DNA from: a bacterium
GTDB lineage: Bacteria > SZUA-79 > Acidulodesulfobacterales > Acidulodesulfobacteraceae
Length of the DNA: 7,421 bases
Assembly: GCA_021794335.1 (NCBI GenBank)
Contig: JAJYQZ010000183.1
Coordinates: 1 to 7,421, forward strand
Reading direction: 5' to 3'
In this document: piece after piece, positions 1 to 7,369 of the stretch
Position numbering within the stretch: position 1 is the first letter of the stretch
Layout: each line of letters starts with the position of its first letter
Notes under the pieces: generated by a model
Database searches by the model: none
Seen by the model: only the letters and a program-made list of their open reading frames with translations
Told to the model about the DNA's origin: nothing
Position numbers and translations under genes: made by a program

Positions 1-352
1 ATAATAGATAAAGCTCTCCGTAACCCGAAGGCTCTATTTCCGATATTATAAAACTATATTCGCCCCTCGGTTCATAGACGTTAATCCGTCCATAAACGGC
101 CACAGACAGCCCCTCTTTAATCTCAAACCTTATCTTTCGAATATCGTTTCTAAAAATTATACATTTTAATTTAGCATATTCATCTTTTAAATCAAAATAA
201 ATACCCGAAGAATAATTAGTTTTTAAGCCGGAAATCTCCCCTTTTACCCTTATGTCGTAAAAACTCCCTTCCATCATATCTTTAATAAAACGGGTAATTT
301 CGGATACGGTATAAACTGCCTCATCCGCAACATTATTAAAATTCATATTCAT
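1..352 (-). CDS. xseA: Exodeoxyribonuclease VII large subunit, N-terminal part (cut by window edge)
   Basis: Exonuclease VII degrades single-stranded DNA to short oligonucleotides in the cytoplasm and acts in repair. XseA is its large, catalytic subunit and partners with small XseB. Only 117 codons are visible, covering the N-terminal OB-fold that binds ssDNA; the catalytic and coiled-coil parts lie outside. Family hallmarks seen in order are TVSEITRFIKDMME (15-28), VKGEISGLK (36-44), SSGIYFDLKDE (48-58), IIFRND (65-70), VYGRINVYEPRGEYSFII (86-103) and the start of the ALYL-like stretch (GELYLL, 112-117). No stop or frameshift is seen. The ATG at 352 is chosen because it is the first Met; a second in-frame ATG at 346 is equally possible. 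The only SD-like bases (AAGAG, next to the exporter stop codon) are about 13 nt away, so initiation may depend on ribosomes arriving from the exporter gene 16 bp upstream. The identification is by motif recognition and is firm. Confidence 0.93.
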   Translation of the reverse strand, partial: MNMNFNNVADEAVYTVSEITRFIKDMMEGSFYDIRVKGEISGLKTNYSSGIYFDLKDEYAKLKCIIFRNDIRKIRFEIKEGLSVAVYGRINVYEPRGEYSFIISEIEPSGYGELYLL

Positions 353-368
353 AATTTTATCATATCTC

Positions 369-1919
369 TTATAAATTTCTTCCTGATTTTTTATTTTTAA
401 TAAAGAAGGCTATGGCTGCGCCGGCCAATGTAATATAGCCCAGAATCGCAAATGAATCGCCGTAAGCGGCAATGGAAGCAAACATCTGCACAATATAATC
501 AAAAAAGCTCAGGGATGGATTTGGAAAAATCGTTCCCTGCCTGAAATACGACGGCGCTTTATTTATTAAACCGCCGCTAATAAAATTCATCATATTATGA
601 TATGCGTAAAAATTATATTTAATATCGCTTGCGTATTGATTTAAATGATAAACCTGCCTTACCACAAGTTCGTTGCCTATAAAAGCTATCCCGAACGAAG
701 CCCCTACCTGAAGCGTTACAGGAATTAAACCTGAAACTTCGGGAATTTGTTCCGTTTTTACCGAATTTAGCGCGGCGCTCATAACAGGGGCATTTAACAG
801 CCCTATGCCTACGCCTCTTATCAGTTGATTTATAACGATATCGTAAACGCTTGTGTTTAACGAGAGATTGTCGAACATAAACATAGATGCGGCAACAATC
901 AAAAGACCTAAAAAAAGCGGATACCTCGGTCCTATTTTATCGGATATTTTTCCTGAAAACAGAGAAACACACGCAACCGAAATTGCTGTCGGAGCCATTA
1001 AAATCCCTGTTCGCATAGCATTGTAATTTAAAACGTTTTCTATGAAAAGCGGCAGTAAAAACATTGCCCCGAAAATTCCAACCGCCCTTATCATATTAAC
1101 GATGGAAGCTATAGCAAAATTATAATTTTTAAAAATGCCTAAATTAAGAAGGGGCGTTTCGACAAATAATTCCGTTATTATAAAAAAAACAAGTGAAAAG
1201 CCGCTTATAACCTCTGATTGGACTATAATAGGAGCATGCCAGCCATAGGTCTGCCCCTCGTTTAACGCATATAACAAGGAACCCATCGATAGTGCCATAA
1301 ATAAAAAACCAAAAATATCGAATTTCTTTACATATTTTTTTATAGGAATATCGTGCGGTAAAATTGCGATAGAACCCAATATAGAGATAATCCCTATCGG
1401 AACATTAACAAAAAATAACCATCTCCAGTCAACATAATCGACAAAATATCCTCCGATAGTCGGCCCGATTGCCGGAGCCACCATTGCCCCGATAGACCAG
1501 ATACCCATAGCCTCCCCCCTTTCCTCGGGAGCAAAAACCTCGGCTATAAGGGTTAGTCCTGTAGGCGTAAGCCCTGCGCCGCCTATTGCCTGTATGATGC
1601 GAAATATAATAATATCTGTAAACGACGGCGCCATTCCGCATAAAGCCGAACCTATCACAAAAATACTAATGGAGACTATAAAAGGGTATCTTATCCCATA
1701 TTTTCTTCTAAAAAAAGCTACTGGAAGTATAACGATAGAATAAGCTATCGTATAGGCAATCATTACCCATTCGACATCGGTAACGTTGATGCCGAAATGG
1801 GACATCATTTTTGGAAGAGCCACCGTTACGATATTGACATCGAGAATAGCCATAAAGGAAGAAACGACTACAAGGGCGAGAACTATCCATTTGTAATGCT
1901 TATGCGATTTTTCAACCAT
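369..1919 (-). CDS. DHA2-family (EmrB/QacA-like) MFS drug:proton antiporter, 14 TM helices
   Basis: A 516-residue inner-membrane exporter, the usual length for DHA2 proteins with 14 helices. Visible motifs are the TM1 signature LDVNIVTVALP (26-36, with Asp26), motif B RIIQAIGGAGLTP (107-119), the antiporter motif C region APAIGPTIGG (148-157) followed by DWRWLFFVNVPIG (164-176), and a motif A-like loop in the second half, GKISDKIGPR (323-332). In the first-half motif A loop (about 68-77) the usual acidic residue is replaced by Arg. A long loop (about 420-475) precedes the last helix, as in EmrB-like proteins. The family expels hydrophobic toxicants using the proton gradient; the substrate cannot be read from sequence. 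In EmrAB systems the partner is an EmrA adaptor, which is absent here. The ATG at 1919 has a modest AGG site 8 nt upstream and sits 22 bp after the RND stop. The stop is 16 bp before xseA. Confidence 0.92.
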   Translation of the reverse strand: MVEKSHKHYKWIVLALVVVSSFMAILDVNIVTVALPKMMSHFGINVTDVEWVMIAYTIAYSIVILPVAFFRRKYGIRYPFIVSISIFVIGSALCGMAPSFTDIIIFRIIQAIGGAGLTPTGLTLIAEVFAPEERGEAMGIWSIGAMVAPAIGPTIGGYFVDYVDWRWLFFVNVPIGIISILGSIAILPHDIPIKKYVKKFDIFGFLFMALSMGSLLYALNEGQTYGWHAPIIVQSEVISGFSLVFFIITELFVETPLLNLGIFKNYNFAIASIVNMIRAVGIFGAMFLLPLFIENVLNYNAMRTGILMAPTAISVACVSLFSGKISDKIGPRYPLFLGLLIVAASMFMFDNLSLNTSVYDIVINQLIRGVGIGLLNAPVMSAALNSVKTEQIPEVSGLIPVTLQVGASFGIAFIGNELVVRQVYHLNQYASDIKYNFYAYHNMMNFISGGLINKAPSYFRQGTIFPNPSLSFFDYIVQMFASIAAYGDSFAILGYITLAGAAIAFFIKNKKSGRNL

Positions 1920-1941
1920 TATTTTAACCTGTTATTTTCCA

Positions 1942-4900
1942 CTACGACTTTTTAAAAAACCCTTTTAGATTGTCCGTATAGGAGTATAAAACTGGAATTA
2001 CAAGCAGGGTAAGAAACATAGAGGTTAAAAGCCCGCCTATCACATCTATCGCCATCGGCGCCCTCGAAGAAGAACCCACGCCTAGACCTGTTGCGATTGG
2101 CAGCATGCCGAAAACCATTGCAAGGGTCGTCATTAAAATCGGACGAAGCCTGATACTGCCGGCCTCGACAATGGAATCGTGCTTGCTTAACCCCCTCTGC
2201 CTCGAGAGTATTATGAAATCGACTAAAAGTATGGCATTTTTTACGACAAGACCTATCAGTAAAATTACCCCTATAAGGGCAATTATGCTCAAAGCCCTGT
2301 GCATTAAAAGCAGTCCGCCTATCGCGCCTATAAGCGCGAACGGAACCGAAACCATAATAACTAAAGGGTCTATAAAACTGTTATATAAAGAGGCAAGAAT
2401 CATATATACTATTATTAACGCTAAAAGCAATGCGGAACCCATGGCGCCGAACGATTGATTCATTTTGGAAGCCATACCGCTAAACTGGTAAGTATATAAC
2501 GATTTTTTAGGTATAATACGGGACATATATTGATTGATCTTGGAAACCCCGTAGCTGAGCGGAACATGATTTGACATATTGGCATAAATCGTAACCGCAT
2601 TTTCAAGATCCCGTCTGTTTATAACCTGCGGGCCTATCGTTTTCTTAATCGTTACCAGATCTGATAAAGGTATTAATTTGCCTTCATTATTTGACGCATA
2701 TAAATTCTTTATATCGCTTACCCGGTTTCTTTCATTCCTGAAAAGCCTTATCTGCTGATTATAAATATGTCCCTGATAAATAAAATTGTAATTTTTAAAT
2801 ATATTTATATCTCCGCCTATAAGCGCATCTATTGTTTCAGCAATGCTCGAAACGCTCACACCGAGGCTGCCCGCTAGATTTCTTTTTATATGAATTAAAA
2901 GCTCGGGTTGATGGAACTGCATATTGGAAGCAACATCAATCAGACCCGGCGTCTTCCTTAAATCATTTAAAAGTTTATTGGAATAAGCTACCGTTTTTTT
3001 GATGCTTGGACCCATCATGATAACCTGAAGGGGGGCGACATTTGCGGAAGCGCCGCCGACAACCGGCATATCCATAACCTGCGTAAAAACGCCGGGGACT
3101 TTGGTAAGCCTTTTTCTTAAAATAGCCATTATCTGCTGCTGATTTACATTTCTATTATTTTTTAAGGAAATAAAAAATAACCCCTTATACCTTGAACCGT
3201 TAACACCTGAAGCGGTAGCCATGAAAATTGTCTTTCGGAACGGGGTCTTTTTAACAACCATATATAAAGAATTGGAATATTTTTTCATAACCCTTACGCT
3301 TGTCCCTTCGGGTGCTTGAAAATAAACAAGAAAATTGCCCGAATTAGACGGGGGCATCATCTCTTTTCCAATATATTTTGTTAAATATAATGAAAAAACA
3401 AATATTATAATCGCCGATACTATAACGATTAATCTATGATTTAAACTCCAGCTAATCATTCTTTTATAAATATTAGTCGTTTGCGCCATGATATTTTCAA
3501 AAAAAGTAAACAAAAAGCCGTGTTCCTTTTTATGAACGATAAACCTCGATGACAGCATTGGGGTGAGCGTAAAAGAGACAAACAGGGATATTAAAACGGC
3601 AAAGGCAACGGTTAAAGCAAATTCATAAAAAAACTTTCCTATCATGCCCGGCATAAATGCAACCGGAATGAAAACCGCAACGATGGAAAATGTGGTTGCC
3701 ATTACTGCAATGCCTATTTCATTCATGGAATTAGACGCCGCAAACATTCTATCTTCTCCGCCCTCGACATGCCTGTATATGTTTTCGAGAACAACGATGG
3801 CATCGTCTATCAAAAGGCCGACAGAAAGCGATAAGCCAAGCATGGTCATATTATTGAGCGAAAAATTCATTAAGTGTAAAAAACCAAAGGCTGAAATTAT
3901 TGCCGCAGGCAAAGCCGTCGCCGCAATTATAGTAGTTCTTAAATCCTTTAAAAAGAAAAATACGATAAGCACCGTTAATAAAGCGCCCCAGATTATATCA
4001 AATTCGACGCTTTCTATGGATTTTTTAATATAAGTAGCGCTGTTATAAGCAACCTTCGCTTTAACGCCCGGAGGCAAAGAAAGCTTAACCAAATTTAAAA
4101 GATGTTTTGCCTCAGCAGCCACTCTGACTGCATTTGCGTGGGTCTTTATGGTAATGCCGAGCCCGACCGTCGATTTTCCGTCAAATGTAGTAATCGATGT
4201 TTCAGGGGCTTCATAGTTTACGGCATGCCCTATCTGCGAAAATCTAACCGGCACTCCGAGGTAATTATTAATTATCATCCTGTTAAATTCTTTCGCGGTA
4301 TGGAATCTTCCCTTAAGGTATGTAAAATAGGTTTTTGTGCCGGTTTTTAAATTTCCGGTGGGCAGCGATACGCTTTGGGACTCGATGGCATTAATAACTT
4401 GGTTAACGCCGAGTCCATGGTTTGTCATTTCATTGTTATCGACATGAAAAACCATCCTTCGGTTTCGAACTCCGCCCATAATAATTTGACCGGCTCCGGG
4501 AAGCCTTTCAAATTTTCTCTCTAAGACTTTTTCGGCATAAAATGACAAAAATCTCTTTGACCTGCTGCCGTACAAAGTAATCCACATAACGGGAGAAGAG
4601 TTGACGCTGAGCTTTTTAATAACGGGAGTGTTGATATTTTTTGGCAGCGTATCCAAAATTGCATCGACATCGGCGGTAACGGTTTGATAACGATTGGCGA
4701 TGTTTTTATTTAAATGAAACTCGACGGTTACAACGCTCATCCCCACGCTGCTCATAGACATTATATGCTTTATGCCTGAGGCGGAATTCACCGCATCCTC
4801 TATCTTTTTTGTAACATCAAGCTCCATTTCCTTAGGGCTTGCGCCGGGAAGAGTGGTTGTGATAGTAATTATCGGAAACTGGATGTTTGGATAAAGATTT

Positions 4901-5001
4901 ACGGCAAGGGTAAAATACCCGAATATACCCAGAACAACAAAAACACTAACCATCATTACCGCAAAAACAGGGCGTTTAATGGAAATATCGGATATTTTCA
5001 T
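1942..5001 (-). CDS. RND (HAE1, AcrB/MexB-like) efflux pump, inner-membrane subunit
   Basis: At 1019 residues it has full HAE1 length. It is the proton-driven pump of a tripartite efflux complex, collecting drugs from the periplasm and membrane. TM1 lies at about 12-31, after the typical MKISDISIKRPVFA start. A large periplasmic loop (32-333) contains LYPNIQFPIITITTTLPGAS (36-55). TM2-6 follow (336-485), then TM7 (522-541), a second periplasmic loop (542-852) and TM8-12 (855-1008). The proton relay is intact: GLLIDDAIVVLEN carries Asp399-Asp400 (AcrB Asp407/408) and GLVVKNAILLVDF carries Lys921 (AcrB Lys940). LRPILMTTLAMVFGMLP (952-968) is also typical. These residues argue for a drug pump rather than a metal (CzcA) or protein-export (SecDF) RND. 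The ATG at 5001 follows a GAGGG site that overlaps the adaptor's stop codon. The gene is intact, and the adaptor encoded just upstream is its likely partner. Confidence 0.96.
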   Translation of the reverse strand: MKISDISIKRPVFAVMMVSVFVVLGIFGYFTLAVNLYPNIQFPIITITTTLPGASPKEMELDVTKKIEDAVNSASGIKHIMSMSSVGMSVVTVEFHLNKNIANRYQTVTADVDAILDTLPKNINTPVIKKLSVNSSPVMWITLYGSRSKRFLSFYAEKVLERKFERLPGAGQIIMGGVRNRRMVFHVDNNEMTNHGLGVNQVINAIESQSVSLPTGNLKTGTKTYFTYLKGRFHTAKEFNRMIINNYLGVPVRFSQIGHAVNYEAPETSITTFDGKSTVGLGITIKTHANAVRVAAEAKHLLNLVKLSLPPGVKAKVAYNSATYIKKSIESVEFDIIWGALLTVLIVFFFLKDLRTTIIAATALPAAIISAFGFLHLMNFSLNNMTMLGLSLSVGLLIDDAIVVLENIYRHVEGGEDRMFAASNSMNEIGIAVMATTFSIVAVFIPVAFMPGMIGKFFYEFALTVAFAVLISLFVSFTLTPMLSSRFIVHKKEHGFLFTFFENIMAQTTNIYKRMISWSLNHRLIVIVSAIIIFVFSLYLTKYIGKEMMPPSNSGNFLVYFQAPEGTSVRVMKKYSNSLYMVVKKTPFRKTIFMATASGVNGSRYKGLFFISLKNNRNVNQQQIMAILRKRLTKVPGVFTQVMDMPVVGGASANVAPLQVIMMGPSIKKTVAYSNKLLNDLRKTPGLIDVASNMQFHQPELLIHIKRNLAGSLGVSVSSIAETIDALIGGDINIFKNYNFIYQGHIYNQQIRLFRNERNRVSDIKNLYASNNEGKLIPLSDLVTIKKTIGPQVINRRDLENAVTIYANMSNHVPLSYGVSKINQYMSRIIPKKSLYTYQFSGMASKMNQSFGAMGSALLLALIIVYMILASLYNSFIDPLVIMVSVPFALIGAIGGLLLMHRALSIIALIGVILLIGLVVKNAILLVDFIILSRQRGLSKHDSIVEAGSIRLRPILMTTLAMVFGMLPIATGLGVGSSSRAPMAIDVIGGLLTSMFLTLLVIPVLYSYTDNLKGFFKKS

Positions 5002-5005
5002 AAAT

Positions 5006-5010
5006 CCCTC
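5006..5010 (-). promoter_or_regulatory. Shine-Dalgarno site of the RND gene, overlapping the adaptor stop codon
   Basis: Read on the minus strand, TGAGGGATTTATG places the adaptor's TGA stop, a GAGGG ribosome-binding site and the RND start codon within 13 bases. The spacer to the ATG is 4 nt (ATTT). This arrangement favours translational coupling, which would hold adaptor and pump at matched levels. The sequence is seen directly; the coupling is inferred. Confidence 0.7.
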
Positions 5011-6139
5011 ACTTTGCTATGGTTACTTTTTCGTTATCATGGACTAAATTAGAACCTTTGACTACAACAAGTTCGCCCTTGCTCACACCTTTTATAATTT
5101 GCAAATATTCACCTTTTGTCACTCCTGCAACAACTCTTTTTTGTTTTACGATGCCATTATTTTTATAAACAAACAAATAATCGCCTTTTAGACCTGTTCT
5201 AACGGCGGCTTGAGGCACAAAAAGGCCGTCCCTGACGAATCCTACGGGAAGTTTAACATCCGCAAAATATTGAGGCCTAATAAGGTTTCTATTGTTTTGA
5301 AATAATGCTTTAACCCTGACCATGCGGGTTTGGGGATTTGAACTTGGACTTATAAAATAAACATGCCCTGAAAAAATCTTTTTAGGATAGCCCTTAACGA
5401 CCGCAAAACAGGTTTTAAAATTTTTAATAAGGGGAACTTTGCCTTGCGGAACATGAAACTCAAGCTCCAAAGGCCTTAAGGCGACGACTTGATAGGACAA
5501 TTTATTTACGGGAACATAATCGCCGAGGTTGATATACCTTTTATCGACAATGCCGCTAATTAAAGAAACTATAAGCGTGTCCCTATAATTTTTTTTATCT
5601 AAGTTTAAAAGGGATACTCCTACGCTATAAGACGCTAAAGCCTTTTTATAGTTAGAAACCGCCGTATCGTAATCTAAAGCGGTCAGAAGCTGTTTTTTGT
5701 ATAACATCGTATCTCTTCTAAGCGTTGATTCTGCTAAAAAAAGCGCCGCTTTAGCCTGTTTCACGGCACTTTCCTGAGATTTCATTGTAAAATATGCCTT
5801 TTTTCTATCGATTATTGCGAGCACCTGTCCCGCTTTTACAAAATTTCCATCCCTGGCAATTATCTTAACAATCTGTCCGGCCGACCTTGAAGCAATATTT
5901 GCAGTCGTGTACGGCAAAAAATAACCCGGCTCTTTTAAATAAATCTTTGCACTTAAAATCTTGACTTTACTAATTGTTACAGGAAGCGCCGCTTTTGCGG
6001 AAACCTTCTTTTTCCCGCAAGCGGTAAGCGATAGAACGGAAACCAGAACAAGTATTACCAGAATAGGCAGTAATATTTTTATACTACCTGAAATTTTAAA
6101 TTTAAAAAATTTATTTTTACTGGTTTGTTTGGTTTGCAT
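5009..6139 (-). CDS. RND periplasmic adaptor lipoprotein (membrane fusion protein, AcrA/MexA-like)
   Basis: This adaptor should join the RND pump to an outer-membrane channel. With the ATG at 6139 it has 376 residues. A basic N-terminus and hydrophobic stretch (about 22-40) lead to a lipobox LTAC, with Cys41 as the probable lipidated first residue of the mature protein. Domains in order are: first half of the lipoyl (barrel-sandwich) domain, SAGQIVKIIARDGNFVKAGQ (86-105); alpha-hairpin (about 112-185); second lipoyl half around SGIVDKRYINLGDYV (195-209); beta-barrel (about 222-300, with the RPQYFADV motif at 288-295); and membrane-proximal domain to the end (VPQAAV, 308-313). An in-frame TTG at 6151 would add four residues, but it overlaps the GGAGGA ribosome-binding site, so the ATG is preferred. 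The gene starts 19 bp after the repressor's stop and ends 7 bp before the RND gene. The overall pattern fits RND adaptors rather than EmrA. Confidence 0.93.
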   Translation of the reverse strand: MQTKQTSKNKFFKFKISGSIKILLPILVILVLVSVLSLTACGKKKVSAKAALPVTISKVKILSAKIYLKEPGYFLPYTTANIASRSAGQIVKIIARDGNFVKAGQVLAIIDRKKAYFTMKSQESAVKQAKAALFLAESTLRRDTMLYKKQLLTALDYDTAVSNYKKALASYSVGVSLLNLDKKNYRDTLIVSLISGIVDKRYINLGDYVPVNKLSYQVVALRPLELEFHVPQGKVPLIKNFKTCFAVVKGYPKKIFSGHVYFISPSSNPQTRMVRVKALFQNNRNLIRPQYFADVKLPVGFVRDGLFVPQAAVRTGLKGDYLFVYKNNGIVKQKRVVAGVTKGEYLQIIKGVSKGELVVVKGSNLVHDNEKVTIAK

Positions 6140-6143
6140 CCCG

Positions 6144-6149
6144 TCCTCC
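6144..6149 (-). promoter_or_regulatory. Shine-Dalgarno site deciding the adaptor start
   Basis: GGAGGA on the minus strand lies 4 nt before the ATG at 6139 (5 nt counted from GGAGG). It is the strongest ribosome-binding site in the window. It overlaps the in-frame TTG at 6149-6151, which argues against that TTG as the true start. Confidence 0.75.
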
Positions 6150-6158
6150 AAATATATA

Positions 6159-6764
6159 TTAATGCTTACTTATTCCATAGATTAAAAGATTAAATATCTC
6201 TTCCGAATCGCTTTTAATCATTTCTTCGGTGAATTCAGGCTTATTATTGAGAAAATTATATATCGCGTTTGTTTTAATTAATGAAACAAGCATATATCCG
6301 ACCTTCGTCGGATTTAAATCATGTCTGAACTCACCCGATTCGATTCCCGATTTAATAATTTCGCCGATAAAATCCGTATATCTCTTCCTTCTTAAATTAA
6401 AAGACTCCTGGGATTTTTTTTTCAAAAAAACAACATTAACCTCATCCAAAAAGATGGTTTTAAAAAAATACCTGTTTTCATAAATATGGTTAATATTCTC
6501 GGCAATTAGAACCCTCAATTTTTCTACATGACCTTTTTGCGTGTTGACTTTGGACTTAATCCTTTCAAACATCCTTTCAAATCCCTGCTCCAGCACTTTT
6601 TCCAAAAGTTCATTTTTATCTTTAAAGTAAAGATAGACCGTTCCCTTGGCAATGCCCGCCTTTTGCGCGACCTTGTCCATCGTCAAAGCCGAAAACCCTA
6701 TTTCTTCTATCAGCTTCCTTGAGGATAATAAAATTAATTCGTATTTATCTATATTTTCTGCCAT
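6159..6764 (-). CDS. TetR/AcrR-family transcriptional repressor of the efflux operon
   Basis: A 201-residue one-domain-plus-sensor regulator of normal TetR length. The N-terminal DNA-binding domain reads ILLSSRKLIEEIGFSALTMDKVAQKAGIAKGTVYLYFKDKNELLEKVL (11-58), with the helix-turn-helix at about 28-47 and the family's AGIAKGTVYLYFKDK core (36-50). Residues from about 60 onward are the helical ligand-binding and dimerisation domain, which is poorly conserved in the family, so the inducer is unknown. The start at 6764 is forced: an in-frame stop lies 10-12 bases upstream, and the next Met (29) would cut into the HTH. No Shine-Dalgarno precedes it. A perfect 16-bp palindrome lies 14 bp upstream inside the promoter, so the protein probably represses itself and the adaptor, RND, MFS and possibly xseA genes behind it. 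The stop is 19 bp before the adaptor ATG. Confidence 0.93.
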   Translation of the reverse strand: MAENIDKYELILLSSRKLIEEIGFSALTMDKVAQKAGIAKGTVYLYFKDKNELLEKVLEQGFERMFERIKSKVNTQKGHVEKLRVLIAENINHIYENRYFFKTIFLDEVNVVFLKKKSQESFNLRRKRYTDFIGEIIKSGIESGEFRHDLNPTKVGYMLVSLIKTNAIYNFLNNKPEFTEEMIKSDSEEIFNLLIYGISKH

Positions 6765-6772
6765 ATCTATTA

Positions 6773-6801
6773 ATTATAATGACTTTAAAGTCATAATTCA
6801 A
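6773..6801 (-). promoter_or_regulatory. Sigma70-type promoter of the repressor-efflux operon
   Basis: On the minus strand, TTGAAT (6801-6796) and a perfect TATAAT (6778-6773) are separated by exactly 17 bp. The -35 box matches the TTGACA consensus at four of six positions. The predicted +1 is at about 6766-6767, only 2-3 nt before the repressor's ATG. It sits in the 50-bp gap between the DUF2301-like gene and the repressor, so the efflux genes can be expressed independently of upstream transcription. Confidence 0.8.
6779..6794. promoter_or_regulatory. Probable TetR-protein operator, 16-bp perfect palindrome
   Basis: ATGACTTTAAAGTCAT is a perfect inverted repeat, extending to 22 bp (6776-6797) with one mismatched pair. 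It fills 16 of the 17 spacer bases between the -35 and -10 boxes. A bound dimer would therefore block RNA polymerase, the classic geometry of self-repressing TetR-family regulators. The palindrome is seen directly; its binding partner is inferred from adjacency to the repressor gene. Confidence 0.8.
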
Positions 6802-6814
6802 CAAAAAAAATATT

Positions 6815-7366
6815 TTAATCTTGATTTTGACAAAACTGCATCAGCGGCTGCCGTAATTTCTTTATTAAAAAAGATAGGGCTAAAAGCATTATAACAAGGT
6901 AAATTATGGAAAAGATTATATGGACGGAGTCGTTATTTTGCAATTTTAGACCATAGAGCAATAAATTTGCAAAAATCAGGAATGGAAATGACCACATTAA
7001 AATCCATCCCTCTATAAAATGGAAGCAATGGGCCTCTTTGCCGTAAAGGCCTGCTAATCCGGCAAGAACAAATCCCATCGATATAATTAAAATCTCGGGA
7101 TTTCTAAAAAACAAAAAACCCGCGCCAAAAATAATCCCCAAAATAATGCAAGACAATATAAATATTTTTACCTCTTTTTTCCATACCAAAAGAAATATTC
7201 CCGATATTAAAGAACCGAGATAAAAAACCGAAATGCCGAGAGCAAAACCCTGCCAATTAGAAAAAAGATACGACAAAGCAAACAAAAGAATACCTAAAAA
7301 GCCGATAACATAGCCTGACCTATAGATAATATCGTAAGTTTTGGGGTAATAAATATCGGTTTCCAT
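6815..7366 (-). CDS. Small multi-pass membrane protein, DUF2301-like
   Basis: A 183-residue, strongly hydrophobic protein with about six probable membrane helices (roughly 18-36, 42-61, 66-84, 90-106, 118-139, 148-168). It has a short polar N-terminus with tyrosines (DIYYPKTYDIIYRSGY) and a charged tail. The YRSGYVIG stretch near the N-terminus and the central GLAGLYGKEAHCFHFIEGWIL (about 104-124) resemble my recollection of the DUF2301 family of uncharacterised integral membrane proteins, where a GxxxKEAxCF-like motif is conserved. No biochemical role is known to me. The ATG at 7366 has a short GGA site 6 nt upstream. It lies 50 bp before the repressor, with a separate promoter in between, so it need not be part of the efflux unit. 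That it is a real gene is well supported; the family name is tentative. Confidence 0.75.
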   Translation of the reverse strand: METDIYYPKTYDIIYRSGYVIGFLGILLFALSYLFSNWQGFALGISVFYLGSLISGIFLLVWKKEVKIFILSCIILGIIFGAGFLFFRNPEILIISMGFVLAGLAGLYGKEAHCFHFIEGWILMWSFPFLIFANLLLYGLKLQNNDSVHIIFSIIYLVIMLLALSFLIKKLRQPLMQFCQNQD

Positions 7367-7369
7367 AAA

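Noticed and set aside
1429..1641. Minus-strand 70-codon frame inside the MFS gene
   Set aside because: It is an alternative frame of the conserved motif B/C region; its Gly/Arg/Tyr-rich translation is typical of out-of-frame reading.
2105..2458. Plus-strand open frame of 117 codons within the RND gene
   Set aside because: It lies antisense to the conserved RND C-terminal transmembrane region, has no recognisable domain, and its composition mirrors the opposite strand.
3644..4033. Plus-strand open frame of 129 codons
   Set aside because: It is antisense to the RND TM2-6 region carrying the Asp-Asp motif, with no family resemblance and no ribosome-binding site that stands out.
6229..6722. Plus-strand open frames opposite the TetR gene
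   Set aside because: They are antisense to a clearly recognisable TetR regulator, and no promoter or protein family is visible.
6803..6830. Possible terminator after the DUF2301-like gene (run of eight T on the minus strand)
   Set aside because: The stem upstream of the T-run is only about four AT-rich pairs, too weak to call an intrinsic terminator. The run may simply be an AT-rich upstream element of the promoter.
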